NCBI GenBank assembly: GCA_041495845.1
Contig: JBGQDM010000001.1
Location: 1 to 64,000 of the forward strand
Direction: 5' to 3'
DNA length: 64,000 nt
From: JBGQDM01 sp041495845
Lineage (GTDB): Bacteria; Acidobacteriota; Terriglobia; Terriglobales; Acidobacteriaceae
Shown here: piece after piece, positions 41,445 through 49,472 of the stretch
How positions within the stretch are numbered: the first letter of the stretch is position 1
How the letters are laid out: the number at the start of each line of letters is the position of its first letter
The notes under the pieces: model-generated
Told to the model about the DNA's origin: nothing
The model's database searches: none
The model's input: the letters and a program-made list of their open reading frames with translations, nothing else
Program-made: the position numbers and the translations under genes

Positions 41445-42796
41445 TTGGAGAAATTACTCAGACTGCTGAGTTGTCCGGTAATCTGCGCCTGCAGCAGGGG
41501 GAACTGCCGCAGCTGTGCATCCACACGGCTGTATTGTGCAATCAAGATCAAGCGTCGGGCCGCCAGCCGGTCGTCCAGGGTGTCGATTGATTTCTGGATG
41601 GCCCGCTGATTATTCTGGTTTTCCTGCAAATCCAGATTCAGCAGTCCCTCGGTCGAATCCGCGAGGGCGTTGAGGGTGCCGGCAAAATTCTTGGCAAAGC
41701 TGGATGGGCCGAGGGATTGGAAGAAACTCTGAAAGTCGCTGAAGTGGTTATTGATGACATCGGTCAACTTGGTGTCGTCAATCGCGAGCGTGCCATCGCT
41801 GGTGAAATTTACGCCAATGGCGGCGAGGCTGCCGAACCCATTGTTGCCGGCGATGGAATAGGTGACGCCTTCCAGTAACTGGGTTTGCAACCGGCGCAAG
41901 TCACTGTTCGCGGCCAAGGCGCCGGCTGCCCCGGTGGTGGCATCGAACCGGAATTGATTGTTAACGGAAACGATGAGCGCGTTGTAAGCGCTAACGAAAT
42001 TCTGGACCGCTGCCTGGGCGCCAGACCGGTTGGGGCTGATGCTGAGCGCTACATTGGCGCCGGGTGCAGCGCTGATGAGGTGCAGCGTGACGCCGGCCAA
42101 AACTCCGGTGACTGTATTGCTGGTGCTGCTGATGGGCACACCGTCCACCGTCAGCGTGGCGTTCAGCCCGTCCGCCGCTTTGGTAAAAGAAATCCCTGTG
42201 GTGTTGGCGCTGACGGTCAAGTCGCCCGGACTGCCCGTGCTCTGACTGAGCAGCGCCAGGCGTGCCCCGTTCGCGTCCGTGACTACGCTTGCAGTCACGC
42301 CCAGGTTCTGCAGGTTGATGGCCGCGGCCAGGCCGGTGAGGGTATTGTTCGTGCCGTCTACCGTGATGCTCACTGGCGCCGCGGCCCCCACCTTCAACTG
42401 AAACGCTCCCTGGGCAAACTGCGTGTCGCCGTCGGTCAGGGGACTGCTGAAATAGGACGAGGTCGAGGCCAGATTGGTGACCACCAGCGTGTGTACGCCG
42501 GCCACGGCGGATGAATCCACGTTGGCGCTGAGAGTGGCGGGCTGCGAGGAGACAGCCACTTTGCCGGTGATGGCGCCGGTGACATCGGCCAGCGCATTCA
42601 CGGCGCTCTGCAACGCGGCCAGTCCGGAATTCAGGCCGTTGAGCGCGGACGTCTGCGCACTCAATTGCGTGATCTGCTGCTTCAGCAGTTGCTCGGGTGC
42701 ACCTTCGGCGGCCAGAATCTGGTCCACCACCGCGGTGACATCAATGCCCTGGCCCTGCGTGGCGCTGTTCGGGCTGAGGTTGAACGAAATCGCCAT
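41441..42796 (-). CDS. fliD: flagellar filament cap protein FliD
   Basis: HAP2, 451 residues, cap that folds flagellin at the filament tip. N-terminal FliD pattern (GIDVTAVVDQILAAEGAPEQ, LLKQQITQLSAQTSALNGLN) and C-terminal coiled coil (NLDLQENQNNQRAIQKSIDT, LDDRLAARRLILIAQYSRVD) are clear. ATG 42796 has GGAAAGG upstream. Followed by fliS. Confidence 0.95.
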   Translation of the reverse strand: MAISFNLSPNSATQGQGIDVTAVVDQILAAEGAPEQLLKQQITQLSAQTSALNGLNSGLAALQSAVNALADVTGAITGKVAVSSQPATLSANVDSSAVAGVHTLVVTNLASTSSYFSSPLTDGDTQFAQGAFQLKVGAAAPVSITVDGTNNTLTGLAAAINLQNLGVTASVVTDANGARLALLSQSTGSPGDLTVSANTTGISFTKAADGLNATLTVDGVPISSTSNTVTGVLAGVTLHLISAAPGANVALSISPNRSGAQAAVQNFVSAYNALIVSVNNQFRFDATTGAAGALAANSDLRRLQTQLLEGVTYSIAGNNGFGSLAAIGVNFTSDGTLAIDDTKLTDVINNHFSDFQSFFQSLGPSSFAKNFAGTLNALADSTEGLLNLDLQENQNNQRAIQKSIDTLDDRLAARRLILIAQYSRVDAQLRQFPLLQAQITGQLSSLSNFSK

Positions 42797-42814
42797 GGGT
42801 GCTGCACCTTTCCA

Positions 42815-43120
42815 TTAGCCCCGGAAGTCAACCCTGTGCCGCGGTTGCTCCGTTTTATGCAGTTGCTCCTCAATCTGTTGCACGGCGTGCAATGCCTGTT
42901 CCGGCGGCACTTGCAGGAAAACATCTCCGGTCTGCCGGTCGAGAAAGCGGTAGACCAGGGTATTTCCAGGCTCCACAGCGACGGCAACTCGGGCGCGTTC
43001 AATGGGAACGCTCTCATGGGTAGGCGCGGCAGGAAGCGAATTGCCGCCTGCAGAAGCGTGCCCTGACGAAACCTGTGTGGCTGGATTCAATCCTGCAAAA
43101 TCAACTCGTTGAATCTGCAT
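42815..43120 (-). CDS. flaG: FlaG-family protein
   Basis: 101 residues. The FlaG pattern is at the C-terminal half (VAVEPGNTLVYRFLDRQTGD, VFLQVPPEQALHAVQQIEEQ). FlaG affects filament length in several bacteria. It lies between fliC and fliD, downstream of a strong hairpin. Confidence 0.88.
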   Translation of the reverse strand: MQIQRVDFAGLNPATQVSSGHASAGGNSLPAAPTHESVPIERARVAVAVEPGNTLVYRFLDRQTGDVFLQVPPEQALHAVQQIEEQLHKTEQPRHRVDFRG

Positions 43121-43139
43121 CGGGAGCCCATATTAGCTC

Positions 43140-43171
43140 GAGGCGGGAGCGGCCTCTGCCGCTCCCGCCTC
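43140..43171 (-). terminator. 14-bp hairpin between fliC and flaG
   Basis: A perfect 14-bp inverted repeat (43140-43153 with 43158-43171; core AGGCGGGAGCGGC) around a 4-base loop, 9 bp after the fliC stop. No T-run follows on the minus strand, so it may be a partial terminator or an mRNA-stabilising 3' end that raises flagellin over downstream genes. Confidence 0.8.
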
Positions 43172-43179
43172 CAGCCGGA

Positions 43180-44364
43180 TTACTTCAGTAGCGCAAGCAC
43201 GCTTGACTGTTGCTGGTTGGCCTGCGCCAGAGCGGAAATACCAGTCTGATTCAGGATGGAGAACTTGGTGAGGTTGGCCACTTCCTGGGCGATGTCGGCG
43301 GCACGAATGCCGTCTTCCGCCGCCGTCAGGTTCTGGGTCTGGTTGCTGATGACGTTGGCAGCGCTCTGCAAACGGTTGATGGTTGCTCCCAGGTTGCCGC
43401 GCGTGTTGGCGACGGTCTGGATGGCAGTGTTGATGGTGGAAAGCGCCGCTGCAGCCGCTGCAGCCGTGGTTAGGCCCGCGGAACCGGAACCGCCGGAGAG
43501 CGTTGCGGCATTGCTGAAGCCGAGGCCGACGTCGTTAGTGGTACTAACCAGCGCATTGCCAGCCGCGCCCGCAACGATGGCGGTGAAGGTAACGGTGGAG
43601 GCGGTTACCCCGCCAGCCGACACATCCGCATTGGCGACTGTGCCTACACCGAACGCACTGCCGGCACCGGGGCCGCCGTTGACCGCTGCCGCCAGATTGG
43701 CAAGAGTGTCTCCCAAAGTAGCGCCGATGGCGACGGTGTTGGCAGCGCCCGCAACCGCTGCGAAAGTATAGGTTTGCGTGCCCACGACCACCACCTTGGC
43801 AGCGGTGGCATTGGCAATGCCGCTGAGTACGTTGCTGGCGTTGGCGCCCAAACCGATGCCAAGGGCCGACAGTGCTCCCGTGGCCACCGAAATGATGCTG
43901 TTGCCGCTGGAGGACGAATCACTGAGGAAAACATCCACGGTGGTGGCGCTAAAGACCGCAGTGCCGTTGAAGTTTGTCTTCGACCCAACGCGATCGATTT
44001 CGCCTTTGATCGCGGTGAACTCAGCATCCAGAGCGAGGCGCTGCGGGTTCGAGACGGTGCCGGTCGCCGCTTCCGTGGCCAGCGTGACGGCACGGTTGAG
44101 CAAGTTGGTGACCTGCGCCAGCGCGCCGTCTGCCACTTGCAGTTTGCCGGTACCATCATTGGCGTTCCGGGCTGACTGGGTGAGGGCGCTGATGTTGGCC
44201 CGCAAGCCATCGGCAATGGCCAGGCCGGCTGCATCATCTGCGCCGCTGTTGATGCGCGAGCCTGAAGACAGACGAAACAATGTCCGCGACAGACTCGCGC
44301 CCGTAATGGCCAATTGATTCTGTGCGGCCAGGGACGGAATGTTGTTCAAGATACTAAGTGCCAT
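43180..44364 (-). CDS. fliC: flagellin
   Basis: 394 residues. N-terminal D0/D1 (RLSSGSRINSGADDAAGLAI, then ALTQSARNANDGTGKLQVAD) and C-terminal D1/D0 (NLGATINRLQSAANVISNQT, NQTGISALAQANQQQSSVLA) are fully conserved. The middle, about 140-300, is Ala/Gly/Val/Thr-rich and variable. ATG 44364 has AAAGGAGAGG upstream. It is the only flagellin gene in the window and has its own sigma-28-like promoter. Confidence 0.97.
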   Translation of the reverse strand: MALSILNNIPSLAAQNQLAITGASLSRTLFRLSSGSRINSGADDAAGLAIADGLRANISALTQSARNANDGTGKLQVADGALAQVTNLLNRAVTLATEAATGTVSNPQRLALDAEFTAIKGEIDRVGSKTNFNGTAVFSATTVDVFLSDSSSSGNSIISVATGALSALGIGLGANASNVLSGIANATAAKVVVVGTQTYTFAAVAGAANTVAIGATLGDTLANLAAAVNGGPGAGSAFGVGTVANADVSAGGVTASTVTFTAIVAGAAGNALVSTTNDVGLGFSNAATLSGGSGSAGLTTAAAAAAALSTINTAIQTVANTRGNLGATINRLQSAANVISNQTQNLTAAEDGIRAADIAQEVANLTKFSILNQTGISALAQANQQQSSVLALLK

Positions 44365-44462
44365 TGCCTCTCCTTTGGCGCCAAGTCCCGCTTGTTTGCC
44401 TGCAGATTGGCCGGTTCACCCCGGCCCGGCCGTGCCGGGGACATGTGCCTATTCACCGGAAT

Positions 44463-44490
44463 TCATCGGCCCACCACACCTCCGCGTTGA
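44463..44490 (-). promoter_or_regulatory. candidate sigma-28 promoter for fliC
   Basis: On the minus strand TCAA (44490-44487), 16 bases, GCCGATGA (44470-44463), about 100 bp before the flagellin ATG. It shares the 16-base spacing of four other sites and is back to back with the flbD promoter. Confidence 0.7.
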
Positions 44491-44537
44491 AGCACTACGG
44501 TGCATGTCCGCTAGGACACTCGCAGACCTGGCCCCCC

Positions 44538-44565
44538 TCAAGTCGTTCTCGTTACGCGCCGATCT
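44538..44565 (+). promoter_or_regulatory. candidate sigma-28 promoter for flbD-motA-motB
   Basis: TCAA (44538-44541), 16 bases, GCCGATCT (44558-44565), 45 bp before the flbD ATG. Divergent from the fliC promoter within a 246-bp intergenic region. Confidence 0.65.
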
Positions 44566-44610
44566 TTTCACTGGAGCCGCTTGTCTGCCACGGGCTACCG
44601 ACTGGACTAC

Positions 44611-44856
44611 ATGATTCAGCTCACCCGGCTCAATAACCACACGTTGGCGGTCAACTCGGACCTCATCAAGTTTGTCGAACAGGCACCGGATACCGTCATC
44701 ACCCTGGTGTCCGGGGAGAAGATTGTGGTGCGGGAAAGTTTGCCGGATGTCATCGATCGCATGGTCGAGTTCCGCCGCGCCGTGCTGCGCGATCTCCCGT
44801 TCTCGCCCGCCGCCTGGCCCCTGGCGCCTGCTTCGCCGCGCCGTGACACCACCTGA
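44611..44856 (+). CDS. flbD: FlbD/SwrD-like flagellar protein
   Basis: 81 residues from ATG 44611 (MIQLTRLNNHTLAVNSDLIK), matching the small FlbD/SwrD family found before motA; TLVSGEKIVVRESLPDVIDR follows. In Bacillus, SwrD supports motor torque. The C-terminal 20 residues are a Pro-rich extension. The upstream in-frame extension lacks conservation. Confidence 0.9.
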   Translation: MIQLTRLNNHTLAVNSDLIKFVEQAPDTVITLVSGEKIVVRESLPDVIDRMVEFRRAVLRDLPFSPAAWPLAPASPRRDTT

Positions 44857-44876
44857 GTGCCGGAAAGGAGCCAGCT

Positions 44877-45692
44877 GTGGACAAAGCCAGTGTGGTCGGG
44901 GTGTTGGTCGGACTGGGCGGAATCACCGCTGGCTTGCTGCTCGAAGGCGGGAAACTTTCCCAAGTGGTGCAACCGACGGCTGCACTCATCGTTTTTGGCG
45001 GCACCCTGGGCGCGGTGTTGTTGCAATTCCCGCTCCCAGTCTTTCTCGAAGCGGGGCGACGGCTCGCACAGGTCTTTGCCGAATCCCGGCACACGCATCA
45101 AGAACTGATTCAGCAACTGGTGCTCTATGCCCAGAAGGCGCGCAGCGATGGCATTGTCTCGCTGGACAGTGAACTGGAAACGATCGAGGACCCGTTTCTC
45201 CGCCGCTCGCTGATGTTGGCGGTGGACGGCACCGAGCCGGAAGAGCTGCGCAAAATGATGGAACTGGAACTCGACAACCAGGCGGAACGCGAAGACGCAG
45301 TGCCCCAGGTCTTCGAAGCAGCCGGTGGTTTTTCTCCCACCATTGGAATCATCGGCGCCGTGCTCGGTCTCATTCAGGTCATGCAGCATCTCGACAAGAT
45401 CGACGAAGTGGGACGTGGCATCGCGGTGGCGTTCGTCGCCACCGTTTATGGGGTGGGTAGCGCCAACTTGTTCTTCCTTCCCGCCGCGGGCAAACTGAAA
45501 ATCCGCCTACGTGACGAACAGATCATGCGGGACATGACTTTGGAAGGAGTTGTCTCCATTCTCGAGGGCATGAACCCGCGCATGCTCGAAACCAAATTGC
45601 TCGGTTTCTTATCGGGTGCACAAAAGAGCTCTTTCAACCCCTCCGACAAAGTCCCGCTTCCAGTCGCCACCGAGGAGGTTCCCAGCGTATGA
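44877..45692 (+). CDS. motA: flagellar stator protein MotA
   Basis: Proton-channel stator subunit, 271 residues, GTG start with AAAGGAG upstream. Four membrane helices (about 5-22, 32-50, 145-170, 180-200). GGFSPTIGIIGAVLGLIQVM carries the proline of the channel, and the cytoplasmic loop has the charged residues facing FliG (LETIEDPFLRRSLMLAVDGT). Overlaps motB by 4 bp. Confidence 0.96.
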   Translation: MDKASVVGVLVGLGGITAGLLLEGGKLSQVVQPTAALIVFGGTLGAVLLQFPLPVFLEAGRRLAQVFAESRHTHQELIQQLVLYAQKARSDGIVSLDSELETIEDPFLRRSLMLAVDGTEPEELRKMMELELDNQAEREDAVPQVFEAAGGFSPTIGIIGAVLGLIQVMQHLDKIDEVGRGIAVAFVATVYGVGSANLFFLPAAGKLKIRLRDEQIMRDMTLEGVVSILEGMNPRMLETKLLGFLSGAQKSSFNPSDKVPLPVATEEVPSV

Positions 45693-46510
45693 GGCGCCGC
45701 CGCACCCCTCCGCACGTCAATCACGAGCGCTGGCTGGTTTCCTATGCGGATTTCGTTACGCTCCTGTTCGCGTTTTTCGTGGTGCTCTATGCATCCTCCC
45801 AGGTGGACAAGCGTAAAGCCGGGCGCCTGGCGCTCGCGATTCAGGTTGCGTTTCAGGAACTGGGTGTATTTTCCGCCAGTGCCACCGCGGTGCCAGTCCA
45901 GGACACTGAAGCCATGCCGGCCAGTTCCGCGCAGCTGCTCGACAACGTGGCCCACACCGCCGCTCTGGGACGCTTCGTTCCTCCCGCCCAGGGTGACACC
46001 GGCAGCAGTGAGGACGCCGACCTCAGTTCTCTGCGGGAAGAACTGCAAACCGCACTTGCGGCTGAGATTCGGCGCAGCGATATTTCCCTGCAATTCGAGC
46101 CAGAAGGGCTGGTCATCAGCTTGCGTGAAGTTGGTTTCTTTGACACCGCTTCCGCTACCATTCGCCCTCAGGCGCAGAGTGCGCTTGACCAGATCACCAC
46201 CATCCTGCGCCACTACCCGCACGCGCTACGAGTGGAAGGGCACACCGACAATATCCCCATTCATACGGCGCAGTTCGGCTCCAACTGGGAGCTTTCCACC
46301 GCTCGCGCCACGGAAGTGCTGCGCCTGCTGATCGTGCGCTACGGTTTCGCGGCCGATCGCCTGGCGGTGGCGGGATACGCCGAGTTTCATCCTGTAGCCA
46401 GCAACCTGACCCCGGAAGGACGTGCCCTCAACCGCCGCGTGGATGTGGTTGTGATCCGCCATCGCCCGCCCCCCACCTTTGTTACCCCGGCTTTTGCCCC
46501 GCCTCGGTAA
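45689..46510 (+). CDS. motB: flagellar stator protein MotB
   Basis: 273 residues. Single membrane helix with the proton-binding aspartate (SYADFVTLLFAFFVVLY), plug/linker, and an OmpA-like peptidoglycan-binding domain (ALRVEGHTDNIPIHTAQFGS, NWELSTARATEVLRLLI, ALNRRVDVVVI). The helix composition gives no clear indication of Na+ rather than H+ use. Confidence 0.96.
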   Translation: MRRRRTPPHVNHERWLVSYADFVTLLFAFFVVLYASSQVDKRKAGRLALAIQVAFQELGVFSASATAVPVQDTEAMPASSAQLLDNVAHTAALGRFVPPAQGDTGSSEDADLSSLREELQTALAAEIRRSDISLQFEPEGLVISLREVGFFDTASATIRPQAQSALDQITTILRHYPHALRVEGHTDNIPIHTAQFGSNWELSTARATEVLRLLIVRYGFAADRLAVAGYAEFHPVASNLTPEGRALNRRVDVVVIRHRPPPTFVTPAFAPPR

Positions 46511-46535
46511 TGGACCGTTCCGCGATTGCCGATGA
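46508..46535 (+). promoter_or_regulatory. candidate sigma-28 promoter for cheR
   Basis: TAAT (46508-46511), 16 bases, GCCGATGA (46528-46535), about 50 bp before the cheR ATG. The -35 differs by one base from TAAA; the -10 and the spacing match the other four sites. Confidence 0.6.
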
Positions 46536-46586
46536 AAGACAGGCAGGGCTCTGCGCACCAGGCAGCCTTTTCGGAAGCCCACTCGC

Positions 46587-47501
46587 ATGACCACAGGCGC
46601 ATCCGCCAGCCGCGTTGTTGCCGACTCGTCCGGAGCCTATCCGGACACGCAGTTGTTGCGCATCCGCGACCTGGTGTACGACGTGGCGGGTATTTTTCAC
46701 CCGGACCACAATCTGGTTCGTTTCGAGGAGTGTTGTCGCGGGCGAATGCAGCAAGTGGGCTCGGCAAGCCTCGCGGGTTATTTTGATTGCCTCGCCGTCA
46801 ATCCAAGTTGCCAGGCTGAGCTCGTTAATCTGTTGAACGACATCACCGTTGGGGAAACCCAATTTTTCCGCAATCAGGCGCAAGCGGATGCCATCCGCCG
46901 CGTGGTGTTACCGCGAATCGCCGCCGGCAAAGCGGACCTACCCGTCCATCATCTGCGTATCTGGAGTGCCGGCTGTTGCACCGGCGAGGAGCCGTACAGC
47001 TTAGCCATACAACTGCTGGAAGCCAGCACTGACCCCGGACCCTTGCAGGGCTGGGACTTTGAAATCTTCGGCACCGACATTAACGAGCGCGCTCTCAGCC
47101 GGGCTCGCGTCGGAGTCTACAGCCAACTCAGTGCCCGCCATGTGAGCCCGCTGCTGCGCGAGAAATACTTCACCGTGGCCGACCACAACCTGGCCGTGGC
47201 CGCTCTGCTCAAGCCCAAAGTCACTTTTTCCCGCCTCAACCTGCTCGATGACAGCCGCATGACCTTCATGAAGAGCATGGATGTCATTCTTTGCTGCAAC
47301 GTGCTGATCTACTTCGACATGCTTTCCAGGCAGCGCGTGTTGCAGCACTTCTACAACTGTTTGCTGCCGCAGGGTTACTTTTTCGTGGGCGCGGCCGAAT
47401 CTCTGTTCGGCCTCACCGAGGATTTCACTTTGGTCCACTTCCCGGGAGCGACTGGCTATATCAAAGCGCCCCGGCGAGGGTTCACGAGGCAACTGTCGTG
47501 A
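46587..47501 (+). CDS. cheR: chemotaxis protein methyltransferase CheR
   Basis: 304 residues. SAM-dependent methylation of receptor glutamates. The N-terminal helical domain is followed by NDITVGETQFFRNQAQADAI, the SAM loop IWSAGCCTGEEPYSLAI, FEIFGTDINERALSRAR and VILCCNVLIYFDMLSRQRVL, all diagnostic. No TPR or pentapeptide-binding tail. Overlaps the HDOD gene by 4 bp. Confidence 0.96.
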   Translation: MTTGASASRVVADSSGAYPDTQLLRIRDLVYDVAGIFHPDHNLVRFEECCRGRMQQVGSASLAGYFDCLAVNPSCQAELVNLLNDITVGETQFFRNQAQADAIRRVVLPRIAAGKADLPVHHLRIWSAGCCTGEEPYSLAIQLLEASTDPGPLQGWDFEIFGTDINERALSRARVGVYSQLSARHVSPLLREKYFTVADHNLAVAALLKPKVTFSRLNLLDDSRMTFMKSMDVILCCNVLIYFDMLSRQRVLQHFYNCLLPQGYFFVGAAESLFGLTEDFTLVHFPGATGYIKAPRRGFTRQLS

Positions 47502-48385
47502 ATCCATCGCAACCCTCGCTCCTTCGCAAACTTGAAAACGTAGATCATCTGCCCACGCTGCCAGCTGTTCTCGCCCCGCTGCTGCGCTATTTAGAACAGC
47601 CGCCGGAAAACATCGACCTGCAGCAAGTGATTGAGTTGATCTCCCAAGACAAGTCGCTTACCGCGCAGTGTCTGCACATGGCCAACTCGCCGCTTTTCGG
47701 ACGACTGCAAACTGTGGATTCCGTCCGCGGCGCGGTGATGGCGCTCGGGATCCGGCACATGCGCGAAATCGCCGTTTCCTGCTCCGTGCTCAAGCTGATG
47801 CCCAGCGTGCGCTCTACGCTCGATCCCTCGGTCTTTTGGGTGCACTCCTTTAGCTGCGCGCTGGTTAGTCAGAAACTGGCGCAGCGGATTCGCTTCTACA
47901 ATCCAGAGAAGGCCTACCTTGCCGGGTTGTTGCATGACCTGGGGATCATCGCCATCCTGTGGCTTGCGCCCGACGATTTCTGCGCAGCCTTTGACCTGGC
48001 TCGCTGCGAGGAAATCCCTCTGCACGAAGCGGAGCAGCGCACCCTCGGCTTCTCCCATTGCGAAACTGGGGAAATTCTGGCCCATCGCTGGAATCTCGCA
48101 GCGGATGTCAGTGCAGTGGTGCAATTTCATCACCACCCGGAAACTGCACCCGCGCATCGCTCACTGGTCGCCATCGTCCACCTCGCCGACTTGCTCTGCC
48201 GCATGCGCGATTTGGGCTATGGCTACCCCGAGCAGCGTCAGATCAATCTGCTGGAAAGCCAGGCGCACGCTTTGCTCATCGCCGAGTGTCCCGACCTGGC
48301 CGGATTTGATTGGGCCCGCTTCACCTTCGAACTCGACAACTACCTGATCGAGGTACGCAGCCTCGTGGCCCACCTCCACTCATGA
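47498..48385 (+). CDS. HDOD-domain protein
   Basis: 295 residues, GTG start coupled to cheR. The HDOD core is clear: LPTLPAVLAPLLRYLE, VIELISQDKSLTAQCLHMAN, then AYLAGLLHDLGIIAIL and QFHHHPETAPAHRSLVAIVH. Unlike the homologue at 31.3 kb, GLLHDLG keeps the HD pair. It lies between cheR and cheB, so a chemotaxis or motility signalling role is likely, mechanism unknown. Confidence 0.9.
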   Translation: MNPSQPSLLRKLENVDHLPTLPAVLAPLLRYLEQPPENIDLQQVIELISQDKSLTAQCLHMANSPLFGRLQTVDSVRGAVMALGIRHMREIAVSCSVLKLMPSVRSTLDPSVFWVHSFSCALVSQKLAQRIRFYNPEKAYLAGLLHDLGIIAILWLAPDDFCAAFDLARCEEIPLHEAEQRTLGFSHCETGEILAHRWNLAADVSAVVQFHHHPETAPAHRSLVAIVHLADLLCRMRDLGYGYPEQRQINLLESQAHALLIAECPDLAGFDWARFTFELDNYLIEVRSLVAHLHS

Positions 48386-49470
48386 GCCACCACCCCGCCA
48401 CCTCGGGCCCCATTCGCGTTCTCATTGCGGACGACAGCGCATTCATGCGTTGCGCCCTCACTGCGATGGTTCAGTCCGACCCCGCGCTGGCCGTTGTCGG
48501 GACAGCCGTAGACGGTCTGGCGGCGCTGGAGCAGGTGCAGCGTTTGAAGCCCGACGTGGTCCTCCTTGATGTAGAGATGCCGCGCCTGAACGGCCTGCAG
48601 ACTCTGCGCCGCCTCATGCGCACCCATCCGCGACCGGTCATCATGGTGAGTGGACACACACAACCAGGCAGTGATCTTGTCCTCGACTGTCTTGAGGCCG
48701 GCGCTTTCGACTGTATCGCTAAACCCATGCCCACCGGCGGCCTGGACATCAGCCAGATGGGTGAAGAGCTGTTGGTTCGAATCAAAGCTGCCGGGGTGTA
48801 TCGGCCTCCCGTTCGCATGCCTTCCACCGCGATGGCGCCGGAAGTCCCCAACGCTCGCCAGGCGGCGCAGGTCGCTGCCATTATCATTGGAGCCTCCACC
48901 GGCGGTCCGCTGGCCCTGCGGGAAATCGTGCCCAGTCTTCCACTGGAACTGCCCGTGCCGGTGGTCGTGGTGCAACACATGTTGTCCGGATTCACCAGTA
49001 GCCTCGCCGCCAGGCTAGACCACGCCAGCCGAGTTTCTGTTCGCGAAGCTGCCGCCGGAGACATACTGCGGCCCGCCACCGTTTACGTCGCGCCGGTGGG
49101 CCAGCATCTCACTTTTCTCCGCCGATCACCGGATGTTTGTTCGATCGTGCTTTCGGAGACCCCCGCTGCCCAACACCGCCCTTCCATCGACATCGCCATG
49201 CTTTCGGCTGCGGAGGTGTTTGGCAATTCTGCCATGGGGGTCATTCTTACCGGCATGGGCGATGATGGTTCGCGGGGTATGAAAGCAATCCACGACGCGG
49301 GTGGCTGGACCCTTGGCCAGGACCAAGTCAGCTGTGCCGTCTACGGCATGCCGCGTGTCTGCGCCAAGATGGGTGTCCTTCGTCGCGTGGTTCCTCTCGA
49401 AGAGATCGCCAGTGAAATGGTCCGTGCACTCGGTTTGCCGCTGGCAGCCCGAGCCGCCGCTCTTCGCTGA
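48382..49470 (+). CDS. cheB: protein-glutamate methylesterase CheB
   Basis: 362 residues: receiver domain (IADDSAFMRCAL; D63 in LLDVEMPRLN; K114 in IAKPMP) and methylesterase domain with catalytic S172 (IIGASTGGPLALRE), H199 (VVVQHMLSGF) and the Asp of GMGDDGSRGM (about 294). CheB opposes CheR in adaptation. ATG 48382 overlaps the HDOD stop. Its stop is 2 bp from the convergent peptidase gene. Confidence 0.96.
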   Translation: MSHHPATSGPIRVLIADDSAFMRCALTAMVQSDPALAVVGTAVDGLAALEQVQRLKPDVVLLDVEMPRLNGLQTLRRLMRTHPRPVIMVSGHTQPGSDLVLDCLEAGAFDCIAKPMPTGGLDISQMGEELLVRIKAAGVYRPPVRMPSTAMAPEVPNARQAAQVAAIIIGASTGGPLALREIVPSLPLELPVPVVVVQHMLSGFTSSLAARLDHASRVSVREAAAGDILRPATVYVAPVGQHLTFLRRSPDVCSIVLSETPAAQHRPSIDIAMLSAAEVFGNSAMGVILTGMGDDGSRGMKAIHDAGGWTLGQDQVSCAVYGMPRVCAKMGVLRRVVPLEEIASEMVRALGLPLAARAAALR

Positions 49471-49472
49471 AC

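Noticed and set aside
44420..44440. Sigma-54-like GGCACG on the minus strand before fliC
   Set aside because: No GC at the correct -12 distance; a better sigma-28 site is present.
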